From contig JABJCS010000080.1 of the NCBI GenBank assembly GCA_018665505.1, positions 1 through 7,656 on the forward strand: a DNA stretch of 7,656 nt, in the 5' to 3' direction. Origin of the DNA: Alphaproteobacteria bacterium (GTDB taxonomy: Bacteria > Pseudomonadota > Alphaproteobacteria > UBA8366). Shown one piece after another: positions 1-7,048 of this stretch (position 1 is the first letter of the stretch; each line of letters opens with the position of its first letter). A program made the position numbers and the translations under genes. Under the pieces are notes generated by a model that was given only the letters and a program-made list of their open reading frames with translations, had not been told where the DNA came from and did not search any database.

Positions 1-239
1 ATGGCATCGACCCGTCGTCCGATATGACGCGTTATGACGAACGGCGCTTGAGGGAACTTATCGAGAATCACCAGCACTATACCGGCAGTGACCGGGCGCG
101 CACCATTCTCGATGATTGGGACAACTATCTTCCGAAATTCGTGAAGGTCATGCCGGTCGAATACCGACGGGCGTTGCATGAAATGCAGGCCAAGGCCGAA
201 TTGGAAGAGCGCAGCGCGGCTGCTGCGGGCGGAGAATAA
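1..239 (+). CDS. gltB: Glutamate synthase large subunit, C-terminal end (partial)
   Basis: This is the 3' end of the gene for the large (alpha) subunit of NADPH-dependent glutamate synthase, which makes glutamate from glutamine and 2-oxoglutarate in the cytoplasm. The window opens inside the gene: the frame is open from base 3 and reads GIDPSSDMTRYDERRL, so the ATG at 24 is internal and not a start. Seen here are 78 residues of the C-terminal tail, including a WDNYLPKFVKVMP-EY segment that resembles the usual end of GltB, followed by an Ala/Glu-rich tip. The catalytic glutaminase, FMN and 3Fe-4S domains lie outside the window. The stop is 3 bases before the gltD start, and the gltD ribosome binding site lies inside the last gltB codons, so the two are co-transcribed and probably translationally coupled. 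Identification rests on the tail sequence plus the adjacent gltD. Confidence 0.9.
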   Translation, partial: GIDPSSDMTRYDERRLRELIENHQHYTGSDRARTILDDWDNYLPKFVKVMPVEYRRALHEMQAKAELEERSAAAAGGE

Positions 240-242
240 ATC

Positions 243-1685
243 ATGGGTAACCCGACTGGATTTCTCGAGATTGAGCGAGACGACCGGCGCTATGCCCCGG
301 TCGAGGAGCGCGTCAATCACTACAAGGAATTCGTGATTCCGTTATCTTCGGAAAAAGCTTCCGAACAAGGTGCGCGCTGCATGGATTGCGGCATTCCGTA
401 TTGTCATCAGGGCTGCCCGGTGAACAATATTATTCCGGAATGGAACGATCTGGTCTATCGCAACAAATGGCGGGAAGCCCTGGATACGCTCCACTCCACC
501 AATAATTTCCCGGAATTCACGGGCCGCATTTGCCCCGCTCCGTGCGAGGCGGCCTGCACATTGAACATCGACGATGCGCCGGTGACGATTAAAACTATTG
601 AATGCTCGATTGTCGATCGCGGTTGGGAAGAAGGTTGGATTAGGCCACTGCCGCCCGCACGCCACACGGATAAGCGCGTTGCCGTTATCGGCTCCGGCCC
701 TGCCGGCCTCGCCTGCGCGCAACAGCTTGCACGAGCGGGTCATAAAGTCGTCGTCTTCGAGAAGAGCGAGCGGATCGGCGGACTTATGCGGATCGGTATT
801 CCCGACTTTAAGATGGAGAAGCACCTGATCGACCGGCGGATGGCGCAGATGCAGACCGAAGGGGTCGAGTTCCGTTCCAACAGTCATGTCGGTGTGAATG
901 TCGAAATTGAAACGCTGATGACTGATTTCGACGCGGTTGCTCTGTGTGGTGGCGCCGAGAAGCCCCGTGATTTACCGGTGCCGGGTCGTGAGTTCGATGG
1001 TGTCCACTTTGCGATGGAATTTCTCTCCCAGCAAAACGACCGGAATGCGGGCGTGGACGTGCCGGACGATGTGTCGATCATGGCGACGGACAAGCATGTC
1101 GTCGTCATCGGTGGCGGTGATACGGGCTCGGATTGTGTTGGCACTTCGATCCGTCACGGCGCCAAATCCGTTACCCAGTTGGAATTACTGCCGCAACCGC
1201 CCGAGCGCGAAAACAAGGCGCTGACCTGGCCCGATTGGCCGATGAAGCTGCGCACTTCCAGTTCCCACGAAGAAGGCTGTGAGCGCGATTGGTCCGTGGG
1301 CACAAAGACGTTCTCCGGGACCAATAGTAAAGTGACGGCACTGAACGGTATTCGTCTCGAGTGGGCGACAGGCGAGGACGGCCGCATGGAGATGCAGGAA
1401 GTCGACGGCTCTGAGTTCGAATTGAAAGCCGATCTGGTGCTTCTCGCCATGGGGTTCGTGCATCCGGTTCAGGAAGGCATGGTCGAGACGCTCGGTCTGA
1501 AACTCGACCCGCGTGGCAATGTCGACGCGAACACGGAAGAGTACCGCACATCGGTCGATAAGGTCTTTGCCGCCGGTGATATGCGGCGCGGCCAATCGCT
1601 GGTCGTATGGGCGATCCGCGAAGGTCGTCAATGCGCGCGCTCCATCGACGAATACCTGATGGGCACCACCGATCTGCCGCGCTAA
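243..1685 (+). CDS. gltD: Glutamate synthase [NADPH] small subunit
   Basis: This is the beta subunit of glutamate synthase. It takes electrons from NADPH through FAD and iron-sulfur centres and passes them to the large subunit for glutamate formation. The 480 residues are a normal full length. The N-terminal iron-sulfur domain has Cys46, Cys49, Cys54 and Cys58 ([13 protein letters not shown]) and a second group Cys97, Cys101 and Cys105 (CPAPCEAAC). An FAD-binding Rossmann motif follows at about residues 146-155 ([10 protein letters not shown]), with an [12 protein letters not shown] segment at 176-187. The NAD(P)H-binding motif is at about 286-295 ([10 protein letters not shown]). The C-terminal FAD-contact motif [12 protein letters not shown] is at 441-452. 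The start is supported by a GGAG at 231-234, 8 bases upstream. All key residues are present and nothing looks broken. No terminator is evident in the 38 bases before the next gene, so read-through into the reductase is possible. Confidence 0.97.
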   Translation: MGNPTGFLEIERDDRRYAPVEERVNHYKEFVIPLSSEKASEQGARCMDCGIPYCHQGCPVNNIIPEWNDLVYRNKWREALDTLHSTNNFPEFTGRICPAPCEAACTLNIDDAPVTIKTIECSIVDRGWEEGWIRPLPPARHTDKRVAVIGSGPAGLACAQQLARAGHKVVVFEKSERIGGLMRIGIPDFKMEKHLIDRRMAQMQTEGVEFRSNSHVGVNVEIETLMTDFDAVALCGGAEKPRDLPVPGREFDGVHFAMEFLSQQNDRNAGVDVPDDVSIMATDKHVVVIGGGDTGSDCVGTSIRHGAKSVTQLELLPQPPERENKALTWPDWPMKLRTSSSHEEGCERDWSVGTKTFSGTNSKVTALNGIRLEWATGEDGRMEMQEVDGSEFELKADLVLLAMGFVHPVQEGMVETLGLKLDPRGNVDANTEEYRTSVDKVFAAGDMRRGQSLVVWAIREGRQCARSIDEYLMGTTDLPR

Positions 1686-1723
1686 ACCGCGTAATCAAGA
1701 AAATCGGATAGTGGAGAAATACC

Positions 1724-2485
1724 ATGGACCTAGGTCTCAGCGGTAAACGAGCCATCGTGACCGGCGGCTCGAAAGGCATCGGACGGCGTATTGTCGATCT
1801 ACTTGTCTCGGAGGGCTGCCACGTCGGATTTTGTGCTCGAAATGAAGCAGACGTGACGGATGCGGTGAATGCTCTTTCTGGGGGCGATACCCATGTTATC
1901 GGGGGGACGGCGGATGTCACCGACGATGGCGCATTCCGCGCTTGGATGAAAGCAACCGCCGAGACCTTGGGCGGGGTCGATATTCTGGTCGCGAACGCGA
2001 GTTCTTTGGTCGCGGGCGCGGATGAAGAGGCGTGGCAACGCGGTCTCGATGTCGACATTCTAGGCACCGTGCGGGCCGTTGAAAGTGCGATGCCCTACCT
2101 TGAGCAATCAGAGTGCGGATCGATCGTCTCGATCTCCAGCACGGCGGCGGTGAATGTGTCAGGTGGTGTGCGCGCCTATAGCGGTGTGAAGGCAGCGCTG
2201 ATCAGTTACATGTCCGGGATCAGTACCAATTTCGCAGCCAAAGGTATTCGCGCGAATTCAGTGTCGCCAGGCGCGGTCTATTTCGAAGGCGGGGTGTGGG
2301 AGCGCAACAAAACTGAAGACCCCGATCGCTTCGCGATGGCGATCAAGCGCAATCCCATGGGCCGTTTCTGCACCCCGGAAGAAGTCGCCAACGGCGCGGT
2401 GTTCCTTGCCAGCCCTGCTGCCAGTTATATCAGCGGTGTGAACCTGGTGGTCGACGGCGCGGCGACGACACGTATCCAGTACTAG
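1724..2485 (+). CDS. SDR family oxidoreductase
   Basis: This is a classical short-chain dehydrogenase/reductase of 253 residues, the usual length for the family. It should be a soluble NAD(P)-dependent enzyme interconverting an alcohol and a ketone, or reducing a C=C or C=O bond; the substrate is not readable. Seen in the sequence: the cofactor glycine motif TGGSKGIG at residues 13-20, the acidic DV after strand 3 at 64-65, VANAS at 89-93 where most members have NNAG or NAG, Ser138/Ser139, the catalytic Tyr152-x-x-x-Lys156 (YSGVK), the SPG at 181-183 and the C-terminal VVDGA at 242-246. The position usually held by the helix-4 Asn of the catalytic tetrad appears to be Asp111 (DVDILG). The start is fixed by GGAG at 1713-1716. 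It lies 38 bases after gltD and may be co-transcribed with it, although its function need not relate to nitrogen assimilation. Confidence 0.9.
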   Translation: MDLGLSGKRAIVTGGSKGIGRRIVDLLVSEGCHVGFCARNEADVTDAVNALSGGDTHVIGGTADVTDDGAFRAWMKATAETLGGVDILVANASSLVAGADEEAWQRGLDVDILGTVRAVESAMPYLEQSECGSIVSISSTAAVNVSGGVRAYSGVKAALISYMSGISTNFAAKGIRANSVSPGAVYFEGGVWERNKTEDPDRFAMAIKRNPMGRFCTPEEVANGAVFLASPAASYISGVNLVVDGAATTRIQY

Positions 2486-2498
2486 GCAGGCGTTTCTG

Positions 2499-3200
2499 TC
2501 ACCGAATGCGGCTGTAGTCGAGCGGCCGCATCAGGACGCTGTGCATCTCCAAAACATAGGGCATCCAGTTCTGCTTGATGAGTTTGGAAAGCGCGGGATC
2601 GTCGTCTTGCGCCTCGCGCCAAACCTGCCATGCGGTAAGGTCGGGAAAATGGCGCAATTCCACGCTTTGCATGGATTTACCGTTGGTCGTGCCGTCGCCG
2701 ATGATCGTGTCGAACAATCCAATTAAACGTGCGCCGTCTCTATCCAGCGCCGGCATGACATTCTCGCGGTAGAATGCGTGATGCTCTAAAGAGCCACCGA
2801 CGCGAAACCGTATCGTACGCTGTTCGATGTAACCACGCGCTTGTCCCCGAACGTCGTCGATGGCGGGCCACTCAGTCGCCAGGGGCGGCGACACGTCAGC
2901 GAGCCGTAGAATCGATGTATTGATCTCGTCCAAATGCGGATAAAGGTTCTGCTGTCGCGCGGCGGAAAGGGCCGCATCCGCGCGTACCTTATCTTGGTGG
3001 ATTTCCCAGGCGGCCATGCTCTCGAATTGGCGCAGCTGCCAGACGGCACTGCCGGCCTCATTGCCGATATAGACCTCCCACGCGCCGATGAGAACTGAGC
3101 CCGCTTCGTCCAGAGCGTTCATGGTATGCGCCTGAAATTCGACGTGGCGTTTTTCTAGCTTGCCGCTCCGGGCGATGACGATTCGATGCTGGTAGATCAT
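2499..3200 (-). CDS. Tandem NIPSNAP-domain protein
   Basis: This 233-residue soluble protein is made of two similar halves, each resembling the NIPSNAP / dimeric alpha-beta barrel (ferredoxin-like) fold. Residues 1-102 and about 124-228 align by eye: LIGAWEVYIG (37-46) matches LIGLFDTIIG (159-168), WQLRQFESMAAW (54-65) matches VELRHFPDLTAW (180-191), and both halves have an HxxF/FYR segment followed by a xALDxxG stretch. There is no signal peptide or membrane segment. The biochemical role of bacterial NIPSNAP proteins is largely unknown; related barrel folds include small monooxygenases and heme or ligand-binding proteins, so no activity is claimed. The start codon overlaps the stop of the upstream ligase gene (ATGA), which points to translational coupling and a shared role. 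The gene ends 13 bases from the convergent reductase gene. The fold call is good; the function is unknown. Confidence 0.82.
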   Translation of the reverse strand: MIYQHRIVIARSGKLEKRHVEFQAHTMNALDEAGSVLIGAWEVYIGNEAGSAVWQLRQFESMAAWEIHQDKVRADAALSAARQQNLYPHLDEINTSILRLADVSPPLATEWPAIDDVRGQARGYIEQRTIRFRVGGSLEHHAFYRENVMPALDRDGARLIGLFDTIIGDGTTNGKSMQSVELRHFPDLTAWQVWREAQDDDPALSKLIKQNWMPYVLEMHSVLMRPLDYSRIR

Positions 3201-4816
3201 CCGGAGAACCGATCCGCGATTTCTTTTTGCAGGATGAATCGTTGGATTTTATTAGTGGTCGTACGAGGAAAATCCTCGACGACGTCGACATGGCGGGGGA
3301 CCTTATAGTCGGCGATTTGACCGCGGCAATATTCGACGATTTCACCCTCGGTGAGCTGTTCTCCTGCTTTGGGCATGACGAAGGCGAAACAAACCTCGCC
3401 TAACCGCTCGTGCGGAGCTCCGCAGACGACTGCTTGGCCGACCTTTCGGTGGGTTTCCAGGTAACGCTCAATCTCCGCTGGATAGGCGTTGCTGCCGCCA
3501 ACTATGAACATCTCCTTCGCGCGTCCTGTGATTTTTAAATAACCGTCTTTGTCGTAATGACCGAGATCGCCTGTTCGGAACCATCCTTCGGGTGTTATGG
3601 CCTCGCGGGTCGCTTCTTCGTTTTTGTAGTAACCCAGCATGACGGTATAGCCGCGCACCCAGATTTCACCGTCTTCATCGATGTCGGCGGACTCTCCGGA
3701 TTCGTTTCGGACGACCTTTACCTCGAAGCTGCCGATCGGCTTGCCTTTGTTCTCGCAGGTTACTTCGATGGGGGCTTCGAACTCGCTTAGTGTCGTGCCG
3801 CCCATCGTCTCTGTCAGACCATAAACTGCCTGCAGAGCATCGAACTTAAGAATGTCTTTTGCGGCTCGTGCCAATTTCGGCGTGACCGGCGCGCCGCCAA
3901 TCCAGGCCGATTTCAAGCAATGAGTGTCACGTTGCTCGACACCAGGCACACCAAGCATGTCGATGAAATGGGTTGGGATGCCGCCCATAATATTGACGCG
4001 TTCGCGCTCGATCAGATCGATGGCGGCGGTGGGCTCCCATTGTTCCATAGTGACGATGGTCGCGCCATGTTGCATGGCGGGCATCACTGTCGCGACGCTG
4101 CCCGCGACGTGATAGAGCGGCAAATGGCAGAGCACGTTATCGCCCGCCTCCATATGCAGAGCCTTGGCGATGTCGCGGCCCTCCAACAGGACGCGATGGC
4201 AATGCATGGCACCCTTAGGCACGCCGGTGGTGCCGGAGGTGTATATGATGACGACCGGGTCTTCTGTCTCCAATGTTGCCGCCGCCGCATCGAGTGCCGC
4301 GCGATCGGCATCGTTCGCTTGCAGGGTATGTAGCGAAATTGTGCCCGGATGGGATTCATCTTGCCACAGGAGGACGCCCCGGAGTTCCGGAAGACTGTCG
4401 CATTCGAGACTGCCGGGCGTCGAAGTCTCGTAGCCCGGCACCATTTCGGAAATCATCGAGAGATAGTCAATTTCCCAATAGCTCGGCATTGCCACCAAGA
4501 GTTTGGCGTCCGACTGCCGCAGAATGAATTCGACTTCCTGGGTCTTGTACCGCGTATTGATTGAGACGACTGTCGCGCCGAGACGGCAACATGCGAGCCA
4601 CGTCATAATCCAATCGGGGCCGTTGGTGAGCCAACAGGCGACATGATCGCCACGCACTATGCCAAGGCCCATCAGGCCGGTCGCCAAGCGATCGACCCTC
4701 CCGTTGAATTCCGCATAGGTAATGCGCTCACCCATGCCGACGACGAAGTCGCTCTCCGGCCATTTGTCAGCCGAGTATTGCAGTGCTTCGCCGATTCTCA
4801 TGCCTGTCCATTCCAT
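3197..4816 (-). CDS. Acyl-CoA synthetase / AMP-dependent CoA ligase
   Basis: This is a 539-residue member of the adenylate-forming (ANL) family. It should activate a carboxylic acid with ATP to an acyl-AMP and then form the CoA thioester. Signature motifs appear in order: P-loop YTSGTTGVPKG at 192-202, YGLTE at 332-336, the ribose-binding Asp417 in GWFRTGDLG at 411-419, the hinge region GRAKEMFIVGG at 431-441, AYPAEIE at 444-450 and the C-terminal catalytic Lys523 in TTTNKIQR. The last motif has Asn where Gly is usual (TGKIxR). Overall it resembles medium/long-chain fatty-acyl, cyclohexanecarboxylate or aryl-type ligases; the substrate cannot be chosen from motifs alone. No transmembrane segment is seen. 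The ATG at 4816 has no clear ribosome binding site, and Met6 (codon 4801-4799), preceded by weakly purine-rich GGAATGGA, is a plausible alternative start. It heads a two-gene unit with the NIPSNAP gene and diverges from the oxidoreductase gene. Confidence 0.93.
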   Translation of the reverse strand: MEWTGMRIGEALQYSADKWPESDFVVGMGERITYAEFNGRVDRLATGLMGLGIVRGDHVACWLTNGPDWIMTWLACCRLGATVVSINTRYKTQEVEFILRQSDAKLLVAMPSYWEIDYLSMISEMVPGYETSTPGSLECDSLPELRGVLLWQDESHPGTISLHTLQANDADRAALDAAAATLETEDPVVIIYTSGTTGVPKGAMHCHRVLLEGRDIAKALHMEAGDNVLCHLPLYHVAGSVATVMPAMQHGATIVTMEQWEPTAAIDLIERERVNIMGGIPTHFIDMLGVPGVEQRDTHCLKSAWIGGAPVTPKLARAAKDILKFDALQAVYGLTETMGGTTLSEFEAPIEVTCENKGKPIGSFEVKVVRNESGESADIDEDGEIWVRGYTVMLGYYKNEEATREAITPEGWFRTGDLGHYDKDGYLKITGRAKEMFIVGGSNAYPAEIERYLETHRKVGQAVVCGAPHERLGEVCFAFVMPKAGEQLTEGEIVEYCRGQIADYKVPRHVDVVEDFPRTTTNKIQRFILQKEIADRFSG

Positions 4817-4870
4817 GGGGAAGAATGTCGTTTGCGGTGTCGTGAATTCAATTCCCCATGCTTGGAATTC
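4814..4870. repeat. Overlapping inverted repeats in divergent promoter region
   Basis: A perfect 9-base inverted repeat, CATGGGGAA (4814-4822) and TTCCCCATG (4852-4860), is separated by 29 bases. A second pair, AATTCC (4850-4855) and GGAATT (4864-4869), overlaps the right arm with an 8-base spacer. The left arm of the first repeat contains the putative ATG of the ligase gene, so it would lie wholly in the untranslated leader if the ligase starts at Met6. Position between divergent genes fits a regulator-binding site, but no regulator gene is in the window and the repeats could be chance. Confidence 0.35.
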
Positions 4871-4920
4871 GGCCTATATCCTTCGACAAATCAAGACGGA
4901 ATGCACGAAGGAGCAATCCC
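4817..4920. promoter_or_regulatory. Divergent intergenic promoter region
   Basis: These 104 bases separate the ligase gene (minus strand) from the oxidoreductase gene (plus strand), so they must hold the promoters of both units unless transcription comes from further away. The stretch is more AT-rich than the genes. An isolated TATATC at 4875-4880 looks like a -10 element but has no well-spaced -35 partner, so no exact promoter is called for either strand. Confidence 0.5.
4908..4913 (+). promoter_or_regulatory. Ribosome binding site of the luciferase-like oxidoreductase gene
   Basis: A strong AAGGAG lies 7 bases before the ATG at 4921. It decides the start of this gene in favour of 4921 over the in-frame ATG at 4858, whose extra 21 residues (rich in Arg, Ser and Asn) do not resemble the family and would contain this site. 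Confidence 0.88.
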
Positions 4921-5949
4921 ATGAAAACATCTGTTTCCCTCGGTGCATATGGCCGCACCGGCATCAAGGAATTGACCAAATTTGTTCAGAAAGCGGAACA
5001 GTTAGGCGTTAACACGGTTTGGTCGGCGGAGGCATGGGGACATGATGCGGTGACGTGCTTGGCGTATCTTGCCGGACAGACGGAAAAGATTCGTCTTGGC
5101 ACCGGGATCATGCAGATCAGCGCCCGGGTTCCGTCGATGACTGCTATGACAGCGCTCTCGATGCACGATATCTCCGATGGACGGTTTATCCTGGGCCTGG
5201 GTGTCAGCGGCCCGCAGGTCGTGGAGGGATTGCACGGCGTGCCATATCGAGCGCCCTTGAGTCGCTTAAAAGAAACGGTCGAGATTTTGCGCATGGCCTT
5301 TCGGGGTGAGAAACTGTCGTTTGACGGAAAGTATCACACCTTGCCGCGGCCCGGTGGAGAAGGGAAGGCGATCCGCCTCAACCATCCGCCGGCGGACATC
5401 CCGATCTTCCTTGCGACGTTGGCCCCGAAATCATTGGAGTTCACGGGGGCCGGTGCGGATGGATGGCTCGGCACCTCGTTCTCGCCGGACCATGCGGACG
5501 CGCATCTCGCTTATATCCGCGACGGCGCGGCCAAGGCCGGACGTTCGATGGCAAATGTCGAACTACATGCCGGCTGTCAGGTATCTGTCGGTGAGAACGT
5601 GGAAGAGATAATCGATGCCCGCCGTCCCGGCGTCGCCTTTCAAATGGGCGCGATGGGGTCGGCGCAAACCAATTTCTATAATGACGCCTTTAAGCGGGCG
5701 GGGTTCACGGATGACGCTTTGGCAATCCAAAAACTGTGGATTGAGGGTAAGCGCGACGAAGCGGCGGCTCGCGTGCCCGACGAGATGGTGACGCAATTCG
5801 GCGCATTCGGTACGCCGGAGATGGTGAAGGAGCGCTTCAAGGCGTATGAGGCTTGCGGGATTACCTCGCTCTCATTGCGGGTCGATCCGGACCAGCCACA
5901 GAACGAACGCATCGCCGAGTTGGAAGAAATTATGGACTTGGTACCATAG
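4921..5949 (+). CDS. Luciferase-like (LLM class) flavin/F420-dependent oxidoreductase, Rv3520c-like
   Basis: This 342-residue protein belongs to the bacterial luciferase-like TIM-barrel superfamily, which uses FMN or coenzyme F420 to oxidise or reduce small organic substrates. Seen in order: an N-terminal beta strand MKTSVSLGAYG, AEQLGVNTVWSAEAWG at 25-40, IRLGTGIMQISARVP at 57-71, DGRFILGLGVSGPQVVEG at 86-103, the IPIFLATLAPKSLEF strand at 160-174, ADGWLG at 179-184 and a C-terminal GTPEMVKERF segment at 297-306. The GLGVSGPQVVEG stretch and the overall arrangement recall the mycobacterial Rv3520c group of probable F420-dependent oxidoreductases. Many proteobacterial homologues occur without known F420 use, so the cofactor is open. 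The start at 4921 is set by AAGGAG at 4908-4913. The next gene begins 11 bases after the stop, so the two are very likely one transcript. Confidence 0.9.
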   Translation: MKTSVSLGAYGRTGIKELTKFVQKAEQLGVNTVWSAEAWGHDAVTCLAYLAGQTEKIRLGTGIMQISARVPSMTAMTALSMHDISDGRFILGLGVSGPQVVEGLHGVPYRAPLSRLKETVEILRMAFRGEKLSFDGKYHTLPRPGGEGKAIRLNHPPADIPIFLATLAPKSLEFTGAGADGWLGTSFSPDHADAHLAYIRDGAAKAGRSMANVELHAGCQVSVGENVEEIIDARRPGVAFQMGAMGSAQTNFYNDAFKRAGFTDDALAIQKLWIEGKRDEAAARVPDEMVTQFGAFGTPEMVKERFKAYEACGITSLSLRVDPDQPQNERIAELEEIMDLVP

Positions 5950-5960
5950 GGTCTCGGGCC

Positions 5961-7025
5961 ATGACGACAGAGATTGAAACGCGGATAGAGCCTTTATTGG
6001 CGGCGCTTAATTCACTGATGGGGGTGCAACGGCATCTCCATCCGGTTTTGATCGACCAATTGAAGGAAAAGGTCTCGGTCCACAAGGCTCCTTTGGAGGA
6101 AGCCCGTCGAGGGACCACAGAGAGCGAATGGCCGAGTGGAACGGAGGCTATCCGTCAATCGGTCGATACGAGTTTTGAGCTGACGCAAAAGGCGATTACT
6201 GCATTCGTCGATACGCCGGACGATCCCGATGGGATCTTCATGGCTTACCGGGCGTTGCGGTACACACCCTACGCGGTTGAGACGCTGTACCCAGCGGCAC
6301 CGCTTTTCCCGTCGGTGAGTGGGTTCTTTCTGGAAGAACACAGACAAGAAGATGCCAGGTTACTGGCGCGCATTTCAGGCGCGGTTCCTCGCGAAGATAC
6401 CGGGGTATTGCATTTTAAGAACGAGCGTGACGAAAAGGGCGGCTGCTCGATCTACATCCCGGAGTATTACGACCACGAGGTCGCGTATCCCGTCGTTGTG
6501 GCGCTGCATGGGGGCAGCGGGCACGGACGGGCGTTCCTGTGGACTTGGCTGAAGGAAGCACGCAGCCGAGGGTTCATTGTGATCAGTCCAACGGCGCGGG
6601 GCGATACTTGGTCACTGATGCAGCCGGAAGTCGACGACGAGAATATCGAAACGATTCTGGACGCAACCCGTCAGCGCTGGAACGTAGACGGCGAGCGTCT
6701 GTTGATGACCGGCATGAGTGACGGCGGAACCTTCACCTATATGAGCGGCTTGAAGGCATCCTCACCATTTACGCATTTGGCACCGATATCGGCGAGTTTC
6801 CATGTCATGATGTTGGAAATTCTGGGCCCGGCGAATATCGATGGCCGCCCCATTTACCTGACCCACGGGGTGCAGGATTGGATGTTCGACATCGACGTCG
6901 CGCGTGTCGCCCATCAGGTGCTGCAAGAGCGCGGTGCCGAAATCGTCTACCGTGAGATCGCTGACCTTTCCCACACCTATCCCCGCGACGAGAATCCAAA
7001 GATATTGGATTGGTTCTTAGGATAG
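5961..7025 (+). CDS. Alpha/beta hydrolase (esterase/phospholipase-like) with N-terminal extension
   Basis: This 354-residue protein has an alpha/beta-hydrolase domain from about residue 145 to the end. Its features are an oxyanion-hole motif HGGSGHG at 183-189, the nucleophile elbow GMSDGG at 251-256 with Ser253, a probable acid residue Asp306 in HGVQDWMF, and the catalytic His338 in LSHTYP. The layout resembles carboxylesterase/phospholipase or polyhydroxyalkanoate-depolymerase-type esterases; the substrate is unknown. Residues 1-140 form a charged, probably helical region containing FMAYRALRYTPYAVETLYP (93-111), which I do not recognise as a named domain. There is no signal peptide, so a cytoplasmic location is likely. 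The ATG at 5961 is chosen because the in-frame ATG at 5853 lies inside the upstream gene and would add unrelated residues; a weak AGGG at 5948-5951 overlaps the upstream stop. It is co-transcribed with the oxidoreductase, suggesting a shared pathway. Confidence 0.85.
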   Translation: MTTEIETRIEPLLAALNSLMGVQRHLHPVLIDQLKEKVSVHKAPLEEARRGTTESEWPSGTEAIRQSVDTSFELTQKAITAFVDTPDDPDGIFMAYRALRYTPYAVETLYPAAPLFPSVSGFFLEEHRQEDARLLARISGAVPREDTGVLHFKNERDEKGGCSIYIPEYYDHEVAYPVVVALHGGSGHGRAFLWTWLKEARSRGFIVISPTARGDTWSLMQPEVDDENIETILDATRQRWNVDGERLLMTGMSDGGTFTYMSGLKASSPFTHLAPISASFHVMMLEILGPANIDGRPIYLTHGVQDWMFDIDVARVAHQVLQERGAEIVYREIADLSHTYPRDENPKILDWFLG

Positions 7026-7048
7026 AAGTATGGATTGTTTGCTGATGT

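Noticed and set aside
342..887. A 181-codon open frame antisense to gltD
   Set aside because: It lies wholly within gltD, has an Arg-rich composition typical of antisense shadows and resembles no family I know.
1171..2067. A 298-codon open frame on the minus strand
   Set aside because: It runs antisense across the end of gltD, the intergenic gap and the start of the SDR gene. Its product is Arg/Ser/Pro-rich and low in recognisable motifs, and both sense genes are clear.
2486..2498. A terminator between the convergent SDR and NIPSNAP genes
   Set aside because: The gap is only 13 bases and I see no stem-loop with a T-tract in it or just around it.
3920..4333. A 137-codon plus-strand open frame inside the ligase gene
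   Set aside because: It is His/Asp-rich, antisense to the conserved ligase core including the YTSGTTG motif, and has no convincing ribosome binding site.
4862..4880. A sigma-70 promoter formed by TTGGAA and TATATC
   Set aside because: The two elements are only about 7 bases apart, far from the usual 16-18, so they do not make a credible promoter together.
4858..4920. N-terminal extension of the luciferase-like oxidoreductase to an ATG at 4858
   Set aside because: The extra 21 residues do not look like the family, and the strong AAGGAG at 4908-4913 points to the ATG at 4921.
5853..5960. N-terminal extension of the hydrolase to an ATG at 5853
   Set aside because: It would overlap the conserved C-terminal end of the upstream gene by about 100 bases and add an Arg-rich out-of-frame shadow. 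The ATG at 5961 gives normal operon spacing.
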